Source of the DNA: an uncultured Parasphingopyxis sp.
GTDB lineage: Bacteria; Pseudomonadota; Alphaproteobacteria; Sphingomonadales; Sphingomonadaceae
NCBI RefSeq assembly: GCF_937129435.1
Contig: NZ_CAKZNF010000027.1
Coordinates: 1 to 48,672, forward strand
Reading direction: 5' to 3'
Length of the DNA: 48,672 nt
Notes under the pieces: generated by a model
Told to the model about the DNA's origin: nothing
What the model saw: the letters and a program-made list of their open reading frames with translations, nothing else
Database searches by the model: none
Position numbers and translations under genes: made by a program
Shown here: positions 36,051-46,664 of the stretch, piece by piece
How the letters are laid out: each line of letters starts with the position of its first letter
Numbering within the stretch: the stretch's first letter is position 1

Positions 36051-38687
36051 CTAGAAGCCGGCCGAGAAGCGCATACCGACAGTCAGCGGCCGGTTCACCG
36101 TCGTGCGCGCCCGGTCGTTGACGAAGGTCCCGCTGATTTCGGCCCGTTCGTTGGTCAGGTTGTCGGCAAACGCCTCGATCGACCAGTCGTCCGTCGCCAC
36201 GCCGGCCGAAAGACCCAGCGTCGTCCAGCTGTCGAGCCGGTATTTGTTGATCTCGATGATGTCGGTGAACGAGGACGCCGAGTGCGTGATCTGCGGCATG
36301 ATGTGAGCGGTAAAGCCCGGCGCGAAATCCCATTCGTACCGTAGGCGCATATTGCCTTGAAAGCCCGGGGCGAAGGCCAGCTCGCTTCCGACGAGCACGT
36401 CGTTCGTCGGCGTCAGCACGTCCGTGATCTCGGTGTCGAGGATCGAGAAGGCGCCGGCGATGGTGAGGCCCGTCAGCGAATAGGGCCGCCAGGCGATATC
36501 GCCCTCGATCCCCCAGATCTCCGCATCGGCCGCATTGTCGGAGAAGAACAGGTTGGTGATGCTCGGATCGAAGATCGTGGTCTGCAACCGCTCGATCTCG
36601 ACATAGAAGATGCTGCCGTTGAACCGCAGGTCGCGATTGAACAGCTGCGTCTTCCAACCGAATTCGTAATTCGTCACGTCATCGGTATCGAGCGCGAACG
36701 GAACGGTGAATCCGCCAGGGCCCTGCGCGCCGCCGGGACGGTTGAGCAGGCCGGGGCGGAAACCTTCCGAATAGGTCGCATAGAACAGTAGATCGTCGGT
36801 CGGCGTCCATGTCGCGGTCGCCTTCAGGATCACGCCATTGGTGGTGGCGGCATCCGGTGCGTTGTTCAACGCCGCCACGACCTGTGCCGGCGTATTCGCG
36901 TCGATCGTATCGAGCGTATAGGTGATCTGGTTGGCAGGGTTGCACGAGCCGCGGAAGGTGATCTGGCCGTCGTCATTGTAAAGGTCGCTGATATCGGTGC
37001 CGAAGGCGTTGACGTCGGTGCCGTTCGGGCCTGACAAATTGCAGAAGGAGCTGTTGGCGCTGCCCTCCAGATCGACCTCCACGTCATAGTAGCGCGCACC
37101 CAGCGTCACCGCGAAGGTGTCCGGAACGATCTCTACCGTCGCCTCGCCGAAGATGCCGAACTGTTCATCTGTCCGCCGTACGTCGTTGCGGAAGATAACG
37201 CCGGCCGGGAACGGACCTGGGTCCGAGATCTAGCCCGTGGTGAACGGGAAGTTCGGCGCGAAGCCGATAACGCCCGGGCTGAACCCCTGCACGAATTGCG
37301 ATCCCGTATAAGTGAAGTCGTTGCGCTCTTCCAGCGTCAAGTCGCTGTAGAAGCCGCCGATCTGCGCGCTGATCCAGTAATCGTCGGGTGTGCTGAAGCG
37401 CAGCTCCTGCGTGAACACCTCGGTATGGGTGTTCGACTGCACGAACAGGTTCGGCGCCTGGCAGGTGCCAGTCGGCTGGCCGCCCGGATAGCTGACCGAG
37501 CCGTCGCAGATATAATAGGGCAGATACTTGCCGACGAAGAGATAGTCGGAATAGTCGACCCGCTGATCGGCATCGCGCTCAGTATAGGCGCCCGAATAGA
37601 CGAGATCGAGGAAACCGAGACGCCCTTCGAGCGTCCAGGCGGTGTTGTCGAAACGGTCATAGAGATTGTCTTCCTCGAAACGCTGGATCTCGTAATCGTC
37701 GAGTTCGGGATCGTCGAAGAACACGCCCTCGGTATCGAGCGTCTGGCGCATGTGTGAGACGGTCAACGACCAGAAATCGTTGAATTCGAGACGGCCGGTG
37801 AGGCGGAAGCCCGCATAGGTGGCATCGTTGAAATCATTCTCGACCAGATCGCCGACGCGTGCATTCTGGAAATTCACGAGCGACAGGTCCTGATTGGCCT
37901 GAAATCCCTGGCGCTGCGTGCTGACCGGAACGCCATTGTCGCGCACCGTGCCCGCGGGGCGGAAGCGCGCGCTTTCGAATGCATTGCGGCGGCCGGGCAC
38001 ATTATCGATATAACCGCCCTGATGGTCGAGGAAGGCGACGCCGCGAAACGCGAGAAAATCGGCGACGGGCACATTGACCATGACCTCGCCGCGCTGGCTC
38101 GGATCGCCGCCATCGGTGAACGATACTTCGCCCTGCACATTGGCTTCCCACACGCCCATGCGCGGCTTGTTGGTGATCAGCCGCACCGTACCGGCCTGCG
38201 ATGACGCGCCGAACAGCGTGCCCTGCGGCCCCGAGAGGACTTCGATCCGCTCAAGGTCGGCGGCATAGACGTCGAGGTTGCGGCCCGGCTGCGAAAGCGG
38301 TTGCTCATCGAGATAGAGCGCGACGTTCGGCGCGAGACCGGCAACGCCGGCGGTGGTCAGATTGGGCGTCGTCGAGGCGAGACCGCGAATATAGATGGTG
38401 TTCTGGCCAGGGCCGCCGCCACCGGCGGTGACGCCGGGAAGCTGCTCGAGATAGTCTTCGAAAACGGTGACGCCGAGCTGGTCCAGCTCTTCCTCGCCAA
38501 GCGCCTGCACGGCGACCGGAACATCTTGCAAATTTTCGGTCCGGCGCGTCGCGGTGACGACGATGGTGTTGCCCTGCCGCGGTGCCGGCTGCGCGGCATC
38601 GCCGGTTTGCGACTGCGCGGCGGCCGGAGCGGAGACAACAGAATAGGTAAGGGCCAGCGCGGACGCGCTGGTCAACATGTTTCGCAT
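36051..38687 (-). pseudogene. TonB-dependent receptor interrupted by an in-frame amber codon
   Basis: An outer-membrane receptor of 878 codons. It has a signal peptide (residues 1-24, SAPAAA), a TonB box NTIVVTATRR, and a plug domain (RGLASTTPNLTTAG, ERIEVLSGPQGTLFGASSQA). The barrel runs to a terminal Phe (GMRFSAGF). One in-frame TAG at 37232-37230 splits it (FPFTTG, stop, then ISDPGPFPAGV), with no other stop or frameshift on either side. A glutamine codon (CAG) changed to TAG would explain it. The halves run 38687-37230 and 37229-36051. It may be dead, suppressed by read-through, or a sequencing error. Confidence 0.85.
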
Positions 38688-39107
38688 TTAAGATTACCCC
38701 CCGGGGTCTAGTCAGCGGCGGCCCCTGTCAGGCCGCTCTCGTTTCGTTTTTAGGCGAATACGACGATGTGCAGGACATCGACGCTTAGTAGCGAGGCATT
38801 TCAAACAAGGCGCTTCGTCAAAGCCAACCCCCGCGTACCGATAGAGCGGTGGGCTCGCGATTGCCACGGCGATCGCTGATCTTCAGCCTGCTATTGGCGC
38901 GGTGTGGGACGGGCCGCGAATAGATCTTTGCGAGCACAGGGCAGGGTCGGCCGTTTGGGTTTCACATCCGCAAGCAGATTTTGAAGCCAATAACTTCAGA
39001 CGTTGGAATTCGGGTCGTTAGCAGCATTCCCAATATCGCCGCCGAAGTCCGGCACGCCGCACAGAATCGGCCATACACAATTCAGAGCCGCAAGGGATGT
39101 CCACTAC
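38688..39107. other. Gene-free stretch between receptor and serine hydrolase
   Basis: 420 bp without a supported ORF. It must hold the minus-strand receptor promoter (upstream of 38687). A palindromic segment, GCGGCGGCCCCTGTCAGGCCGC, lies at 38715-38736 and could be a weak hairpin. Nothing else is seen. Confidence 0.4.
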
Positions 39108-40271
39108 CTACCGCATCGCCCCGCCGGTGAACCGCTCGTACCGGCGGCGCAGATGGTGGCTGACGACCTGCCCCATCACCGCCTGCATCAGCCTCTGGCG
39201 CTCGGGAATGCCGACGCGCGTGGAGCCGATCAGCACGGCGACGGCATAGTTGCGGCCATCGGGCGTCGTGACGATGCCGACATCGTTATAGCCGGCCGTC
39301 ATGCCGTTGAGATTCTGCCCGGTCCCGGTCTTGTGGCCGAACAGCCAGCCATCGGGCACGCCGCCGCGCAGCCGCTGCGGCCCGGTGCGCGAGGACCGCA
39401 TTGTGTTGATCATCAGCGCCGTCGACTGCGGCGAGAGCAGTTCGCCGCGCACCAGCCGCGCCAGCGCCTCGACCATGCCGTTCGCCGTCGCGCCGTCGAC
39501 GGGATCGGCGAGATAACGGTCCATCGCCGCCTGCCGCACGCTTTGCGACAGGTTGGCGCGGGCGCTGTAGAAAGCGCGGCCGGCATAGCGCTGCTGCCAG
39601 TCGAGCCCGGCGATGCCGCTCTGCAGCAGCCGTTCGCCCGGGCCGAAGCGCAGCCCCTGCAGATTGTTGCGGACGAAGAATTCGCGCACCGCCTCGGGCC
39701 CGCCGACATTCCACAGGATCCGGTCGTTGGCGAGATTGTCCGAGCGCGTCATCGCTTCGGTGAAGAGTTCGCGCAGCGTCGTCGTGAAGCCGCTATTCCC
39801 GACGCGCGCCAGCATCGGCTGGTGGAAGACGACCGTGTCCTCGGGGCCGACGCGGACCTGCCGATCGAGCGAAATCTGGCCGCGGTCGACGGCATCGAGC
39901 AAAGTCATCGCCACCCAGGTCTTCGAAACGCTCTGCTGCGGCTGATACTGGTCGCCGTTCCACGACACCGTCCAGCCGTCCTCGATATCGCGCACCGCGA
40001 TGCCGACCCGGCCGTTGAACCCGCGGCCGAGCGCATCGATCGCCTGTTCGAGTTCGCGCGACGGACCGGCGGCCATTGTCGGCTGGGGTTGGGGTTGCGG
40101 TCGCGCTTCGGGCCGGTCGAGAAGCGGTCGCTGCGGCGGCGGGACGTTACTCACATAGTCTTGCGGCCGCGATTGCGGGATCGCCCCAGCACAGGCCGTC
40201 ACCAGCAAGGAGACACAGGCCAGAACCAGAAACTGGCGCCACGCCGCGAACCGATCGAAAAGAATACGCAT
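39108..40271 (-). CDS. Serine beta-lactamase-like lipoprotein
   Basis: A 387-aa exported protein. Its lipobox LVTAC gives a lipid anchor at C27, followed by a Pro-rich linker (residues 40-75). The domain has the class A motifs: S114-V-S-K117, SDN (177-179) and KTG (314-316). It may be a beta-lactamase or a related peptidoglycan/peptide hydrolase. The omega-loop Glu is not confidently identified, so hydrolytic range is uncertain. The start at 40271 follows GGGTGG; a longer frame to 40676 crosses non-coding sequence. Confidence 0.75.
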   Translation of the reverse strand: MRILFDRFAAWRQFLVLACVSLLVTACAGAIPQSRPQDYVSNVPPPQRPLLDRPEARPQPQPQPTMAAGPSRELEQAIDALGRGFNGRVGIAVRDIEDGWTVSWNGDQYQPQQSVSKTWVAMTLLDAVDRGQISLDRQVRVGPEDTVVFHQPMLARVGNSGFTTTLRELFTEAMTRSDNLANDRILWNVGGPEAVREFFVRNNLQGLRFGPGERLLQSGIAGLDWQQRYAGRAFYSARANLSQSVRQAAMDRYLADPVDGATANGMVEALARLVRGELLSPQSTALMINTMRSSRTGPQRLRGGVPDGWLFGHKTGTGQNLNGMTAGYNDVGIVTTPDGRNYAVAVLIGSTRVGIPERQRLMQAVMGQVVSHHLRRRYERFTGGAMR

Positions 40272-40393
40272 AACCACCCACCCCGAATTGAAGCGGTGAC
40301 TATAACTCCCCTCGGCGCGCGGCGCAGTGAACGAAGTGTGGACGCGCCGCAATGCGTCGCACGCCAGAGTCGGTTCGTCGTATCTCCCTGACG

Positions 40394-43300
40394 CTACTCC
40401 CAGAAATAGGGCGCGCGCTGCCGGTTGCCGGTTTCGACCTCGTTCATCGTGATCGGATCGTACATCCGTCCGCCCAGCATGACGTAACGGATTTCGTCCG
40501 TGTTCCCGATATCGTCGAGCGGATTGGCATTGAGGACGACGAGATCGGCGAGCTTGCCGGGCTCGAGGCTGCCGATGTCCCGGTCGAAGCCGTAGATCTG
40601 CGCGGGCATGATCGTCGCCGCCTGCAGCGCCTGGAGCGGGCTCATGCCGCCGCGCACGAAGCTCCACATTTCCCAATGCGCGGCCAGCCCCTCTTCCTGC
40701 CCGTGCGCGCCGATCGAAACGGGCACGCCGCGTTCCATCAGCGCGAGCGCCTGTGCGGCGCTCTCATCGTCGACATAATCCTCTTCGGGCGCGATCGTCC
40801 GGCGGACCGAGCGCGACTGGAGCTGCCGGGGCGGCACGTGGCGCGAGAGGATCGGATGCGTCCAGACATCGCTATGCGCGCGCCAATAGGGATCGCCGGC
40901 CAGCCCGCTATAGGTAACGACGAGCGTCGGGTTGTAGCCGACCCGCGTCTGGCTGAAGAAGCTCAGCACATCCTCGTAGAGCGCCGCCTGCGGGATATTG
41001 TGCTCGAGCGTCGTGTTGCCGTCCTGGATGATCGTCATGTCCATGCCGAACAGCGACCCGCCCTCGGCGACGACCGCGATATTCTCGGCCAGCGCCGCGG
41101 CGACGACCTGCTGGCGCTGATCGCGGCGCGGCTGGTTGTAATTCTTGATCGAGTGCGCGCCCTGCAGGCGAAGCCGCCGAACATGGTCGAGCGCATCGTC
41201 ATAGCTGTTGATCAGCGCATAGCGGCTGGGACTGCGCGCGCCGTAAACGATCTCGCCGGTCGAAAAGAGGCGCGGAGAGAGGATCATTCCCGCCCGCTGC
41301 ATCTCGCTCGCCGGGAAGATTTCCGACGCCGTGTTCGACGGGTCGTGATAGGTCGTAACACCGAAGGCCAGCGTCGCCACCATGTCCCAATTGGTCTCGG
41401 GGATGATGTCGTCGACGCCCTGCGACCCGTGCGCATGGCCATCGACGAAGCCCGGGACGATCGTCGCGCCGGCGACGTCCACGGTGCGGATGCCGGCGGG
41501 CATCGTCATCGCCGCGGTCGGGCCGACCGCCTCGATCCGGTTGCCGTTGATCACGATCGTGCCGTTCTCGATCACGCCGCCATCCTCGCCCGCCATGGTG
41601 ACGATCCGCGCGCCGGTCAGCGCTATGCGGCCCGATGCCTGGTCGGCGCTGACGGGGATGGAGAGCGAGGTGCCGGTTTCGGGCGGCACGAATTCGGCGC
41701 GTTCCTGCCCTTCGGCGGGCGGCGCCGAGGCGAAGAGGCCATTCGTCGAAATCGAGTAGAGCGTCGGGCCAAGCGTCCAGTGCAGCCGCGATCCGTCATT
41801 GCTCCAGCTCGGATAGGTGACGCCCTCGTCGCCGATACGGACGGCCGGAAGCCCCGTGCCCTCCATCGCGGCGTTGATGTCCTGCGTGCCCGGGAGCAGC
41901 GGCATGACGAAGCCGTTATAATCCTGCTGGAACAGGAAATATTCGCCATCGGGCGCGACCATGTAATGCGTGACGAGTTCGCCCGATGCATGGATGCGTT
42001 CATCGTCGCCGGTCCGGTTGACGCTGACGAGCCGCTGCTTGTTCTCGGCGCTCGTCGTCATGAAGATGCGGTCGTTGCCGGCGCCGAAATGCGGGCTGCT
42101 GCCGCCATCGGTCAGCCGCACCGCTTCGCCGCCTGCCGCCGGGATCATATAGACGCCGCTCTGGCCCGAATATTCGGGTGAGGTCAGGAAGCCGCCTTCG
42201 CCCGCTTCGTAGACGATCGTGCGGCCATCGGGCGAGAAGGCGGGGCGGCGGTAATGGCCGGGGCGCGTGGTGACGGCGCGGTCGCCGCCGCCCGACGCGC
42301 TCATCGTGCGGATTTCGCCGAGCCCCTCGTCGGTCCAGCGGACATAGACGATCCGGCTGCCGTCGCGGCTCCAGCTCGGGAAGAGTTCGAAGCCGTCGCT
42401 ACGGCTCGTCAGCCGGCGCGGCGCGCAGTTGGCGACCGAGCAACTGTAGAGCCGGCCCAGCGTCTCGAAGACCACGGTGCCGCCATTGGGCGAGACGCTG
42501 GCGAAGCGCGGCATGCGCGTCTGGAAGCCTGCCGGGGCGACTTCGACCTGCGGTCGAGGCGGGTCGATCACCTCGCGCGTGTCGGCGACGCGGAAGGGGA
42601 TTTCGCTCGCGCTGCCGCTGGCGATATCGAGCCGCATGATATGCCCATCGGCCCAGAAGACGATGCTGCGGCTGTCGGGTGTCCAGTCCATCCGCGGATA
42701 GGTGCCGTAGACGGTCCAGGTTTCCTGCATGTCGCGGTCGAGATTGTCATAGACGCGGCGGTTCGCGCCGGTCTGCAGGTCGTGGACGTAGAGCGTCGAC
42801 TGTGTCCGCTCGCGCCGGACGAAGGCGATGTAGCGGCCGTCGGGAGAGGGGCGCGGGTTGAGCGCGCCGCCCGGGCCGCTGATCACCGTCGCGCGCTCGC
42901 CTGTCTCCATGTCGTAGCGCTCGACGTTGAACAGGTCGGTGTTCGAATCCTGCGCGTATTCGAAGATCGGACCGGAGGTGACGTTGCGGCTGAAATAGAT
43001 GCCGTCGCCATTGGGCGCGAAGACGGGTTCGCCGAGATCTTTCTGGTGGTTCTCGTTCGGCCGCTCGACGAGCGCGACGCCCGATCCGCCCGAGACGTGA
43101 TAGAGCCAGACCTCGCCGGTGCCGAGCGAGCGCCCGGTCGTGAAATGCTTGCGCGCGACGATGAAGCGGCCGTCGGGCGACCAGTCGGGCTGGTTCAAGA
43201 GGCGGAAGTCTTCGTTCGTGACCTGCCGCATATTCGCGCCGGACGTGTCCATCACCCAGATGTTATCGCCGCCTCCGCGATCGGAGGTGAAGGCAATGCG

Positions 43301-43741
43301 CGTCCCGTCGGGCGAAAAGCGCGGTTGCACCTCCCAGGCCATGCCGCTGGCGATCGGCGTCGCCGTGCCGCCGGTGATCGGCATGGTGTAGATATCGCCC
43401 AAGAGGTCGAAGGCGATCGTCCGCCCGTCGGGGCTTACATCGACGTTCATCCAGGTGCCCTCGGTGACGTCGATATTGACGGTGCGGCGCGGCAGCGGCG
43501 GGTTGTTCACGTCCCATTCGTCGCTATCGGCGGCTGCGGCAGCGGGCGCGGCGGGGACGGGCTGTTGCGGCGCAGCCTGTCCGGCCGCGACATCGGCCGC
43601 TTCCGCGGCTTCGCGCGCTTCGTCCTCGGTCGTCTCCGTCGCCTCGACCGGATCGGCCTCCGGATCGGGCGGCGCGACCTGCGAAAGCGCAGGCGTGGCG
43701 GCGATGAGCGCGAGGCTGCTGACGACGAGGCGGATGTTCAT
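40394..43741 (-). CDS. TolB/PD40 beta-propeller fused to amidohydrolase
   Basis: An 1115-aa exported fusion. Residues 1-21 are the signal peptide (SSLALIAATPALSQ). A low-complexity acidic linker follows to about residue 90. Residues of about 95-640 contain PD40/WD40-like blades (PRFSPDGTRIAFTSDRGGGD, PDWSPDGRFIVARKHF, PAFSPDGRTIVYEAG). Residues 700-1115 are an amidohydrolase: GHAHG has H769 and H771, and the later lysine, His and Asp region is in order. The fusion suggests a substrate-capturing propeller feeding a hydrolase, for peptides or cyclic amides. RBS GGGGAG lies before 43741. Confidence 0.88.
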   Translation of the reverse strand: MNIRLVVSSLALIAATPALSQVAPPDPEADPVEATETTEDEAREAAEAADVAAGQAAPQQPVPAAPAAAAADSDEWDVNNPPLPRRTVNIDVTEGTWMNVDVSPDGRTIAFDLLGDIYTMPITGGTATPIASGMAWEVQPRFSPDGTRIAFTSDRGGGDNIWVMDTSGANMRQVTNEDFRLLNQPDWSPDGRFIVARKHFTTGRSLGTGEVWLYHVSGGSGVALVERPNENHQKDLGEPVFAPNGDGIYFSRNVTSGPIFEYAQDSNTDLFNVERYDMETGERATVISGPGGALNPRPSPDGRYIAFVRRERTQSTLYVHDLQTGANRRVYDNLDRDMQETWTVYGTYPRMDWTPDSRSIVFWADGHIMRLDIASGSASEIPFRVADTREVIDPPRPQVEVAPAGFQTRMPRFASVSPNGGTVVFETLGRLYSCSVANCAPRRLTSRSDGFELFPSWSRDGSRIVYVRWTDEGLGEIRTMSASGGGDRAVTTRPGHYRRPAFSPDGRTIVYEAGEGGFLTSPEYSGQSGVYMIPAAGGEAVRLTDGGSSPHFGAGNDRIFMTTSAENKQRLVSVNRTGDDERIHASGELVTHYMVAPDGEYFLFQQDYNGFVMPLLPGTQDINAAMEGTGLPAVRIGDEGVTYPSWSNDGSRLHWTLGPTLYSISTNGLFASAPPAEGQERAEFVPPETGTSLSIPVSADQASGRIALTGARIVTMAGEDGGVIENGTIVINGNRIEAVGPTAAMTMPAGIRTVDVAGATIVPGFVDGHAHGSQGVDDIIPETNWDMVATLAFGVTTYHDPSNTASEIFPASEMQRAGMILSPRLFSTGEIVYGARSPSRYALINSYDDALDHVRRLRLQGAHSIKNYNQPRRDQRQQVVAAALAENIAVVAEGGSLFGMDMTIIQDGNTTLEHNIPQAALYEDVLSFFSQTRVGYNPTLVVTYSGLAGDPYWRAHSDVWTHPILSRHVPPRQLQSRSVRRTIAPEEDYVDDESAAQALALMERGVPVSIGAHGQEEGLAAHWEMWSFVRGGMSPLQALQAATIMPAQIYGFDRDIGSLEPGKLADLVVLNANPLDDIGNTDEIRYVMLGGRMYDPITMNEVETGNRQRAPYFWE

Positions 43742-43888
43742 GTGCGGGCTCCCCTGAAACGGCAATACGTTGGGTGCGACGCTAGCAGAGCGGGCGTTGG
43801 ATGGAAGAGCCGCCCGTCCGGACTGGAAAGCCGGTCGTCGAAAGACTAACTGGGATGCAGCGAAATCTCCCAGAAAAGGACCTGCCCC

Positions 43889-45073
43889 ATGACCGCCGAT
43901 GCCATCGTCATTTCCTCATATGCCCGTACGCCGATGGGCGGTTTTCAGGGGAGCCTTTCCGAAGTTCCCTCGACGCAGCTCGGCGCGACCGCCGTCAAGG
44001 CCGCGATCGAGCGCGCCGGCGTGTCGGGCGACGATGTCGAGCAGATTTTCATGGGCTGCGTGCTCCCCGGCGGCCTCGGCCAGGCGCCGGCGCGGCAGGC
44101 GGGGATGGGCGCGGGCCTGCCGATCTCGACCGAGGCGACGACCGTCAACAAGATGTGCGGCAGCGGCATGCAGGCTGCTATCATGGCGCATGACGCGCTC
44201 AAGGCCGGGACCGCCGACGTCATCGTCGCGGGCGGCATGGAGAGCATGACGAACGCGCCCTATCTCCTCAAGAAACACCGTTCGGGCGCGCGGATCGGCC
44301 ATGATGCGATCAAGGATTCGATGTTCCTCGACGGGCTCGAGGATGCCTATGAAGAAGGCCGCTTGATGGGGAGCTTCGCCGAAGAGGCCGCGCAGCATTA
44401 CCAGTTCACGCGCGAGGCGCAGGATGGCTATGCGATCGAAAGCCTGAGCCGCGCCAGCAGCGCCATCGAAAGCGGCGCGTTCGACGACGAAGTCGTCCCC
44501 GTCACGGTAACGACGCGCAAGGGCGAGATCACCGTCGATACCGACGAACAGCCCGGCAACGCCCGCCCCGACAAGATCCCCTCGCTGAAGCCCGCCTTCG
44601 CCAAGGACGGCACGGTGACGGCGGCGAACAGCTCATCGATCTCGGACGGCGCCGCCGCGCTCGTGCTGACGCGCGAAACCGTCGCCAAGGACAAGGGCAT
44701 GCCGATCAAGGCGCGCATTGTCGCCCATGCCGCCCATGCGCATGAGCCGGGCAAGTTCACCTCGGCCCCGGTGCCGGCGATCAAGAAGGTGCTCGAAAAG
44801 GCCGGATGGAGCATCGACGATGTCGACCTGTTCGAGGTCAACGAGGCCTTTGCCGTCGTGGCGATGATCGCGATGCAGGAACTCGGCATCCCGCACGACA
44901 AGGTCAATGTAAACGGCGGCGCCTGCGCGCTGGGTCACCCCATCGGCGCGTCGGGCGCACGGATCATGGCTACGCTCCTGAACGCCCTCGAAAAGCGCGG
45001 CTTGAAGCGCGGCGTCGCAAGTCTGTGCATCGGCGGCGGCGAAGCGACGGCGGTGGCGCTCGAACTCGTTTAG
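43889..45073 (+). CDS. Acetyl-CoA C-acyltransferase (thiolase)
   Basis: A 394-aa thiolase. The nucleophilic Cys is C90 (NKMCGSGMQA), the C-terminal His/Cys pair is in GHPIGASGARI and SLCIGGGEATA, and VVAMIAMQEL precedes them. It makes or breaks beta-ketoacyl-CoA, with acetoacetyl-CoA the likely main substrate. GGACCTG precedes the ATG. The gene stands alone, convergent with nothing and divergent from the large amidohydrolase gene. Its family and length are clear, but the particular pathway (beta-oxidation or PHB) is not. Confidence 0.92.
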   Translation: MTADAIVISSYARTPMGGFQGSLSEVPSTQLGATAVKAAIERAGVSGDDVEQIFMGCVLPGGLGQAPARQAGMGAGLPISTEATTVNKMCGSGMQAAIMAHDALKAGTADVIVAGGMESMTNAPYLLKKHRSGARIGHDAIKDSMFLDGLEDAYEEGRLMGSFAEEAAQHYQFTREAQDGYAIESLSRASSAIESGAFDDEVVPVTVTTRKGEITVDTDEQPGNARPDKIPSLKPAFAKDGTVTAANSSSISDGAAALVLTRETVAKDKGMPIKARIVAHAAHAHEPGKFTSAPVPAIKKVLEKAGWSIDDVDLFEVNEAFAVVAMIAMQELGIPHDKVNVNGGACALGHPIGASGARIMATLLNALEKRGLKRGVASLCIGGGEATAVALELV

Positions 45074-45098
45074 AAGCAAGGCACCAGCACACCCCAAT

Positions 45099-45194
45099 AT
45101 CGTCATTGCGAGCGTAGCGAAGCAATCCAGGGCCACCGGCGCCATTGCTTGCAGCCCAGGATTGCTTCGTCGCTTTGCTCCTCGCAATGACGAT
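45099..45194. repeat. Dispersed inverted repeat with TCATTGCGAG ends
   Basis: Arms ATCGTCATTGCGAG (45099-45112) and CTCGCAATGACGAT (45181-45194) are reverse complements, and inner parts (AGCGAAGCAATCC with GGATTGCTTCG) pair too, with about 30 bp of centre between. The TCATTGCGAGCG...GCAATCC form is a common type of small dispersed palindrome in proteobacteria. It could be a MITE-like element or an mRNA-stabilising structure after the thiolase gene. Confidence 0.7.
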
Positions 45195-45366
45195 CGAAGA
45201 TGTTGCGGCAATTCCGGAGCACGCTCGCCATTCCGGCTTCCGATGGATGCTTCCGGTGCAGGCCGGGCCGCGATACCTCCACGCACAACCGCATTGACAA
45301 TCACACCAGTAAAATACCAAAAGGCACTCGGGTAGAATCACGATCCGACGAAGAGGGCCGAATATA

Positions 45367-46551
45367 ATGCAAAGCTACGCCAATGCGCGCGTCATTCACG
45401 ATGCTGACAGTCACACCATGGAGACGGGCGACTGGCTCGCGCCCTATCTCGACAAGGATTTGCTGGAGTCGCTCGGCGCGATCTATGGCGACGCCGATAC
45501 GGGGAACCGCATTCTCGGCATCATCGACGCCGCGAAAGAGCGGAAGACCGACCCCGAAAAGGACGCCAAGGCGCGCGAGAACATCATCGCGGGTTACAAG
45601 GGCTGGGCCGGCTATGGCGCCTTCGACAAGGACGAGCGCGTCCATGCGCTCGACGCGCTCGGTTTCGGATCGCAGCTCGTCTTTCCGACATTCGGCCTCG
45701 GTCTCGTGCGCCGTGCGAAGGACGAAGACACGCTCTACAAGGCGTCTTACGCGCTGAACAAGGCGCAGGCCGATTTCTGCTCGGCCGACGACCGGCTCGT
45801 CTTCATCGCCTTCATCCCGCTCGACAATCCGGCGCGCGCGCTCGAACTCCTCGAAACCGCGCTCGCCGATGGCGCGGGGGCGGTGCTGCTGCCGTCGAAT
45901 CCGCCGGGCAAGGAACGCTCGCCCGGCCATCCCGACTACGATCCCTTCTGGGCGCGGCTGGTCGAGGCCGACATTCCCTTCACGCTACACATCGGCCCCG
46001 GCACGATGCGCCCGCCCTCGGCCTATATGAACAACGGCCGCGAGCGTGCGCCCGATCTGCACGGCGGCGGCGAGAATCTGCGCTTCGCCGACTATATGAC
46101 GCTCTGGTATGCGCCGCAGATGTTCCTGACGCACATGGTCTATGACGGCGTGTTCCAGCGCTTCCCGGACCTGCGCGGCGCGGTCGTCGAATGCGGGGCG
46201 GGCTGGGTGCCCGATTTCCTCCGCCAGCTCGATTATGCGCACAAATCGTTCCAGCGGACCGATCCCTATCTGCAGGAGATGGACCTGAAACCGTCGGATT
46301 ATATCCGGCGCGCGATGAAGTTCACGCCGTTCCCGGGCGAGGATGTCGGGATCATGATCCGCGATGCCGGACCGGACCTGCTCCTCTTTTCGAGCGATTA
46401 TCCGCATCCCGAAGGGACCAAGGATCCGATCGGCAAGTTCGAACGAACGATGGAAGGTATCGACGAGGATGCGAAGGACCGGTTCTATCGCCGCAACTAC
46501 GAGCAGCTTATGAACATGGCGCCCGCGGTCGAGGCGATCGCCGCAGAATAA
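45367..46551 (+). CDS. Amidohydrolase_2 family protein
   Basis: A 394-aa TIM-barrel hydrolase: VIHDADSHTMET at the N terminus replaces the usual metal-binding HxH, and ADIPFTLHIGPG, MVYDGVFQRFPDL and LLLFSSDYPHPEG (the conserved Asp of the C-terminal strand) follow. Such proteins hydrolyse or decarboxylate aromatic or cyclic substrates. The missing second His of a HxH motif means the metal site needs checking. GAGGGCC precedes the ATG. No operon partner is obvious; a TetR gene follows 113 bp downstream and may regulate it. Confidence 0.78.
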   Translation: MQSYANARVIHDADSHTMETGDWLAPYLDKDLLESLGAIYGDADTGNRILGIIDAAKERKTDPEKDAKARENIIAGYKGWAGYGAFDKDERVHALDALGFGSQLVFPTFGLGLVRRAKDEDTLYKASYALNKAQADFCSADDRLVFIAFIPLDNPARALELLETALADGAGAVLLPSNPPGKERSPGHPDYDPFWARLVEADIPFTLHIGPGTMRPPSAYMNNGRERAPDLHGGGENLRFADYMTLWYAPQMFLTHMVYDGVFQRFPDLRGAVVECGAGWVPDFLRQLDYAHKSFQRTDPYLQEMDLKPSDYIRRAMKFTPFPGEDVGIMIRDAGPDLLLFSSDYPHPEGTKDPIGKFERTMEGIDEDAKDRFYRRNYEQLMNMAPAVEAIAAE

Positions 46552-46664
46552 CCTCCGGTGGCAGGCCAGGGCAGCGGATATTTCGGTCGATCCCCCGAAA
46601 CGGTTCCCCGGCCTTGCCCACAGTCTTGCCCGAGGCCTGCCCCGCGCCTAGCGTCGCCGAAACG

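Noticed and set aside
42254..43849. 531-codon plus-strand open frame
   Set aside because: Antisense of the PD40-amidohydrolase; Arg/Ala/Asp-rich and no family match.
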